Shown piece after piece: positions 15,397-18,581 of a stretch of 18,581 nucleotides of DNA (its first letter is position 1; every line of letters starts with the position of its first letter). Position numbers and translations under genes: made by a program. The stretch is from JBDTMC01 sp039934475 (GTDB lineage Bacteria; Acidobacteriota; Terriglobia; Bryobacterales; Bryobacteraceae). The notes beneath the pieces were generated by a model. It had not been told where the DNA came from. It worked only from the letters and a program-made list of their open reading frames with translations, and did not search any database. The DNA is taken from NCBI GenBank assembly GCA_039934475.1, contig JBDTMC010000112.1:1-18581 (forward strand). The letters run 5' to 3'.

Positions 15397-16347
15397 TCAC
15401 TGCGGCAAAGTGCATCGAAACCCCGTGTCAACGCTTCTCGAATCCCTTGGCCTTCGGCCGCGAACGGACATCCGAACCGCACCAGCCACATTCACCCACG
15501 CCCCCCCACGGAGTACCCTAGCCTGGCCGTCTGCTGGCCCCTTCGGATCCCCCCTCTCGTTCGACTGATAATAGCTCGCACCATACCAGTCAGCCGTCCA
15601 TTCCCAAACATTTCCCAGCATGTCGCACAACCCAAATGAGTTCGGCGCCAGTTGGCCAACATTATGAAAGGTGTTTCCGTTTTTGGCGAGGCGGCCTAAG
15701 AAGCCTGACCCGTCTGCCTGCAACAGTGCCGCTGCGTCTTCAAGCTCCGCCGATCCCGAGTTGTTCGCATACCAGGCGGCCGCCGATAAGTTGGTCTCTC
15801 CCGGCCCTGAGCTGTCGCCACGTGCTGCATATTCCCATTGCGACTCAGTCGGCAACGCACCCCCGCTCCATTCGCAGAATTCGTGCGCGTCGTTCCAGTC
15901 CACGTTCACAATCGGCGCCTGCTTGTTCGCCCAGCCGGGGTTCAGATTCCTGGAGCCAAACGTCGATTCTGGCGGCAGGCGGCGATTCGTACTCGACGCG
16001 AACTTAAAATAGGAGCCCACGGTCACTTCGGTTTTTCCCATCCAGAAACCCTTCGAGACTGTTACCTCATGAGCCGGCTTTTCGTCCGCCTCGCAGGCGC
16101 CGTCGACCTTGGAGCAGCCCTGTTCGTAGACGCCTTCCGGAACCCAGATGTATACCAGATTCGTCTTCGCCTCCGTCTTCGTCGCCCCGCGAGCCGGCGG
16201 TGATGACCGCCTTATGAAGAGGAACAGCGGCGTTAGTACCGCCGCCGCCGCCGCGAGATAGATGAAAGTCTGCGTTCGGTAGAAGGCCGTAACGCCGCCT
16301 TGACGAGGCGGTGCGGCCTGCGGGATTAGTTGATCTTTCTCGGGCAT
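15397..16347 (-). CDS. Membrane-anchored SUMF1/FGE-like domain protein, probably not a formylglycine enzyme
   Basis: This 316-residue protein has one N-terminal membrane helix (about 26-47, FIYLAAAAAVLTPLFLFI), so the rest is likely periplasmic. Residues about 65-314 form the FGE-sulfatase fold (PF03781): FWMGKTEVTVGSYFKF, PIVNVDWNDAHEFCEW, LPTESQWEYAARG, NSFGLCDMLGNVWEWTADWY, RVLRGGAWVN and the terminal TGFRC. In true formylglycine-generating enzymes the segment after RGGS carries two catalytic Cys (CHKSYC-like). Here it reads RGGAWVNVAGAVRMSVRG with none, so sulfatase activation is unlikely. It may act as a binding or structural domain. The ATG at 16347 has no Shine-Dalgarno, but a TATAAC box lies 12 nt upstream. 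There is no sulfatase gene nearby. Confidence 0.9.
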   Translation of the reverse strand: MPEKDQLIPQAAPPRQGGVTAFYRTQTFIYLAAAAAVLTPLFLFIRRSSPPARGATKTEAKTNLVYIWVPEGVYEQGCSKVDGACEADEKPAHEVTVSKGFWMGKTEVTVGSYFKFASSTNRRLPPESTFGSRNLNPGWANKQAPIVNVDWNDAHEFCEWSGGALPTESQWEYAARGDSSGPGETNLSAAAWYANNSGSAELEDAAALLQADGSGFLGRLAKNGNTFHNVGQLAPNSFGLCDMLGNVWEWTADWYGASYYQSNERGDPKGPADGQARVLRGGAWVNVAGAVRMSVRGRRPRDSRSVDTGFRCTLPQ

Positions 16348-16359
16348 GACGATAGCAAA

Positions 16360-16365
16360 GTTATA
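16360..16365 (-). promoter_or_regulatory. Candidate -10 box (TATAAC) before the SUMF1-like gene
   Basis: On the minus strand TATAAC ends 12 nt before the ATG at 16347, which has no Shine-Dalgarno. No good -35 is visible. It fits the short-leader pattern seen at other genes here. Confidence 0.3.
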
Positions 16366-16381
16366 ACCCCGACGTAAAACA

Positions 16382-16410
16382 TGACTCAGTGGGGTCTGCT
16401 TCCCGAGTCA
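16382..16410 (-). terminator. Hairpin terminator after the gmd-fcl operon
   Basis: On the minus strand TGACTC-GGG pairs with CCC-GAGTCA around an AAGCAGA loop, with a 4-nt bulge, and is followed by TGTTTT. It lies about 50 nt after the fcl stop and just ahead of the SUMF1-like gene promoter, where a rho-independent terminator would be expected. Confidence 0.45.
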
Positions 16411-16459
16411 CGCGGCCAACGTATCCCTGAACTGTGCCGGGTGCGTGTCTCATATCCTC

Positions 16460-17422
16460 TTACCTGGATTCCTGGACGCTCACTCGGCTTTGGTTTGCCA
16501 GGAACCATTCTACCGTGCGGCGCAGGCCGTCTTCCAAGGATGTCTTGGCGTGAAATCCAAACTCTTTAATCGCCCGAGAGACGTCCAAACACCGTCGTTG
16601 CTGCCCGTTCGGCTTTGTCGCGTCCCACACGAATTTACCCTCAAACCCAGTGACCCGTGCAATGCTCTGCGCCAGTTCGCGAATGGGAACCTCTATGCCG
16701 GTTCCGAGGTTCACCGGTTGTGGCTTACTGTAGTGCTCCGTTGCTTGCACGATACCCTCGGCAGCGTCGCTGACGTAGAGAAACTCTCTGCTGGCGGTGC
16801 CATCCCCCCAAAGGGCGACTTCGTCTTGGTTCGCTGCCCGCGCTTCCACACATTTTCTTACTAGCGCAGGAACCACATGGGCGTTCTGAAGATCGAAATG
16901 ATCGCCTGGGCCATACAAGTTCACGGGTAGAAGGAAAATAGCATCCATGCCATATTGCGATCGATAGGCTTGGCATTGCACCAGCAGGGCCTTCTTCGCT
17001 ATTCCGTAAGGGGCAGTTACTTCCTCCGGGTACCCGTCCCAGATGTCGTCCTCACGGAAAGGAACCGGCACCGCTGCGGGATAGGAGCAAATCGTGCCGA
17101 CAATCACCGACTTTTGCGTTCCATGAAGCCGCGCTGCTTCAATCAACTGAATGCCCATGATCGCATTCTCGTAAAAAAATCGCCCCGGATTCCGCTGATT
17201 GGCGCCAATGCCTCCCACCGCGGCCGCCAGATGTATCAGCACTTCTGGCTGAGTGTCTCGGAACAACGTCTCGATCACGTCTCCCTTGGTTAAGTCAAAC
17301 TCCGAATGAGCCGGAGTGATAAGCTTCGTACACCCGCCCTCTCGAAGGCGGGCAACCACGTGACTTCCAAGAAATCCACCCGCCCCAGTCACCATCACCC
17401 GCTTGCTCGCCAGATCGATCAA
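16460..17422 (-). CDS. fcl: GDP-L-fucose synthase (GDP-4-keto-6-deoxymannose epimerase/reductase)
   Basis: This cytosolic NADPH-dependent enzyme performs the second step of GDP-L-fucose synthesis: 3,5-epimerisation and 4-reduction of GDP-4-keto-6-deoxy-D-mannose. It is an extended SDR protein of 320 residues with VTGAGGFLGSHVV (nucleotide binding), HLAAAVGGIGANQ, VGTICSYPA holding the catalytic Thr/Cys region, YGIAKK as the YxxxK motif, and NLYGPGDHFD. The E. coli enzyme has Ser where Thr stands here, a tolerated change among SDRs. I chose the TTG at 17422-17420: it overlaps the gmd stop as TTGA and GGAGG lies 5 nt upstream. A GTG at 17434-17432 would add four residues without a ribosome site. 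It is translationally coupled to gmd. Confidence 0.93.
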   Translation of the reverse strand: MIDLASKRVMVTGAGGFLGSHVVARLREGGCTKLITPAHSEFDLTKGDVIETLFRDTQPEVLIHLAAAVGGIGANQRNPGRFFYENAIMGIQLIEAARLHGTQKSVIVGTICSYPAAVPVPFREDDIWDGYPEEVTAPYGIAKKALLVQCQAYRSQYGMDAIFLLPVNLYGPGDHFDLQNAHVVPALVRKCVEARAANQDEVALWGDGTASREFLYVSDAAEGIVQATEHYSKPQPVNLGTGIEVPIRELAQSIARVTGFEGKFVWDATKPNGQQRRCLDVSRAIKEFGFHAKTSLEDGLRRTVEWFLANQSRVSVQESR

Positions 17423-18459
17423 CCCGCCCTCCACGGCACAGCGGTTTTTGTATGGCTGAGTGCCTCAATTCCACCGCTAATGCGCCGCTCCACGTCTGCG
17501 ATGTCGGCATCGGTCATGATTTGCACTAGTTCCCGAAACGTCACGGTGGGTTCCCAGCCAAGAACCTTACGCGCCTTTCCGGCATCCGCTAAGAGGAAGT
17601 CCACTTCCGCAGGTCGAAAGAACCGTGGGTCAATCTCAACGTATTGTCTCCAATCCAAACCGGCGTGTTCAAAGGCCAGTTCCAGGAACTCACGCACCGA
17701 GTGCGCCTCGCCTGTGCCGACCACGTAATCGTCCGGTTGGTCCTGCTGTAGCATTAGCCACATCGCGCGGACGTAATCCGGCGCGTAACCCCAATCGCGC
17801 TTAGCATCCAGATTGCCCAAGTAGAGCTTCGGCTGCAATCCGTATTTGATCCGCGCCACGGCGCGCGTGATTTTCCTTGTCACAAACGTTTCTCCCCGCC
17901 GCGGAGACTCGTGGTTAAACAGAATGCCGCTTGAGGCATGCATCCCGTAGCTTTCCCGGTAGTTAACCGTAATGTTATGCCCAAACAACTTGGCGCAAGC
18001 GTACGGGCTGCGGGGATGGAAAACCGTGCTCTCGCTTTGCGGCGGAAAGGTGTTTCCGAACATTTCACTGGATGATGCCTGATAGAACCGGCAGTGTACT
18101 CCACTCCGGCGGATAGCCTCAAGCAATTTCAATACACCAACCGCAACTACGTCCGCCGTGTATTCCGGTACTTCAAAACTCACCATCACATGGCTTTGCG
18201 CACCCAGATTGTACACTTCCTCAGGCCGACTATCGTGTATTAGATTCGCCAGCGCGCCGCCGTCGGACAAATCGGCGTAGTGCAGGAAAAATCTCGCGTC
18301 AGAGTCATGCTGATCGCGATAGACATTCACCAATCTGTCCGTAGTAAAACTCGACGAACGCCGCCGGAAACCATGGACTTCATACCCTCGATCAAGCAGA
18401 AACTCGACAAGGTAGCTTCCGTCTTGGCCGGTGCATCCCGTTATCACGGCCTTCTTCAT
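17419..18459 (-). CDS. gmd: GDP-mannose 4,6-dehydratase
   Basis: This cytosolic enzyme converts GDP-D-mannose to GDP-4-keto-6-deoxy-D-mannose, the first step towards GDP-L-fucose (and GDP-rhamnose or perosamine in other pathways). The 346 residues are a normal length. The N-terminus MKKAVITGCTGQDGSYLVEF is diagnostic, as are LHYADLSDGGAL, YNLGAQSHVMVSFEVPEY, QASSSEMFGN, SPYACAK (YxxxK), FNHESPRRGETFVTRKI and LGNLDAKRDWGYA. The ATG at 18459 is chosen over an in-frame ATG at 18549, because the family starts at MKKA and the 30 extra residues are low-complexity. No Shine-Dalgarno is present, but a GATAAT box ends 9 nt upstream. fcl follows with a few bases of overlap, and the pair fixes the product as GDP-L-fucose. 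Confidence 0.96.
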   Translation of the reverse strand: MKKAVITGCTGQDGSYLVEFLLDRGYEVHGFRRRSSSFTTDRLVNVYRDQHDSDARFFLHYADLSDGGALANLIHDSRPEEVYNLGAQSHVMVSFEVPEYTADVVAVGVLKLLEAIRRSGVHCRFYQASSSEMFGNTFPPQSESTVFHPRSPYACAKLFGHNITVNYRESYGMHASSGILFNHESPRRGETFVTRKITRAVARIKYGLQPKLYLGNLDAKRDWGYAPDYVRAMWLMLQQDQPDDYVVGTGEAHSVREFLELAFEHAGLDWRQYVEIDPRFFRPAEVDFLLADAGKARKVLGWEPTVTFRELVQIMTDADIADVERRISGGIEALSHTKTAVPWRAG

Positions 18460-18468
18460 AAGCTTGAG

Positions 18469-18495
18469 ATTATCACGGGCAGCGGCCGCTGCCAA
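18469..18495 (-). promoter_or_regulatory. Candidate gmd-fcl promoter
   Basis: On the minus strand TTGGCA (18495-18490, 5 of 6 to the -35 consensus) and GATAAT (18474-18469, 5 of 6) are separated by a short 15-nt spacer. Transcription would start a few bases before the gmd ATG, giving a nearly leaderless message. Confidence 0.4.
18478..18493. promoter_or_regulatory. Perfect 16-bp palindrome inside the gmd promoter
   Basis: GGCAGCGGCCGCTGCC is its own reverse complement. It overlaps the -35 box and fills most of the spacer of the candidate gmd promoter, the place where a repressor operator would sit. It is entirely G/C rich except for one A and one T, so chance in GC-rich DNA is possible. Confidence 0.3.
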
Positions 18496-18581
18496 TGTTA
18501 CAGTTTGCGCAATCGCCGCCCTCCTCGGCTCGAAAAATGGGGCTGGCATGATTTTCCGACCCCTGTAAGCTACTGTAAATA

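Noticed and set aside
15397..16347. Annotation as a sulfatase-activating formylglycine-generating enzyme
   Set aside because: The two catalytic Cys of the active-site segment are missing and no sulfatase is nearby.
18460..18549. Upstream in-frame start giving gmd 30 extra residues
   Set aside because: The extra segment is Ala-rich, unlike the family N-terminus, and covers the likely promoter and palindrome.

Overview
The window looks like a chromosomal stretch of a GC-rich member of the Acidobacteriota, probably near Solibacter/Bryobacter. This is inference, with no marker gene read. The main clues are a secreted seven-blade SBBP propeller protein with Cys-containing C-terminal repeats, a type common in that group; an ECF42 sigma factor behind two DGPF genes; and an endonuclease-type MutL with no MutH.

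Layout, left to right. Positions 1-216 (minus) hold the N-terminal part of a small HTH regulator. Positions 309-5545 (plus) hold mutL, a 40-residue membrane ORF overlapping a YeiH-type transporter gene, and a three-gene stress-signalling operon (two DGPF/YCII proteins and an ECF42 sigma factor). That operon is preceded by a site fitting the ECF42 promoter signature. A secreted protein of unknown function follows (5652-6239). After a gene-free stretch of 535 bp comes a three-gene glycan module (6775-11398): a large polytopic GT-C/YfhO-like membrane protein with a fucolectin-type domain, a GtrB/DPM-type polyprenyl-phosphate glycosyltransferase, and a SAM methyltransferase. Its codon use is visibly more mixed than that of the C-ending left part.

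The right part is all on the minus strand. It holds the SBBP propeller protein with four exact 444-bp C-terminal repeats (11498-15295), a membrane-anchored SUMF1-like protein lacking the catalytic cysteines, and the two-gene gmd-fcl operon that makes GDP-L-fucose from GDP-mannose.

The glycan module and the GDP-fucose pathway probably serve the same surface polysaccharide or glycoprotein. The fucolectin-type domain on the GT-C protein is a possible direct link between them. No rRNA, tRNA, CRISPR array, insertion sequence or phage gene was seen. The observations most worth following are the alternating, partly homogenised 444-bp repeats; the GT-C plus lectin architecture; the self-contained ECF42 circuit with its promoter; the split YeiH gene; and a recurring pattern of -10-like boxes 6-12 nt before start codons that lack a Shine-Dalgarno sequence, which suggests leaderless transcripts.
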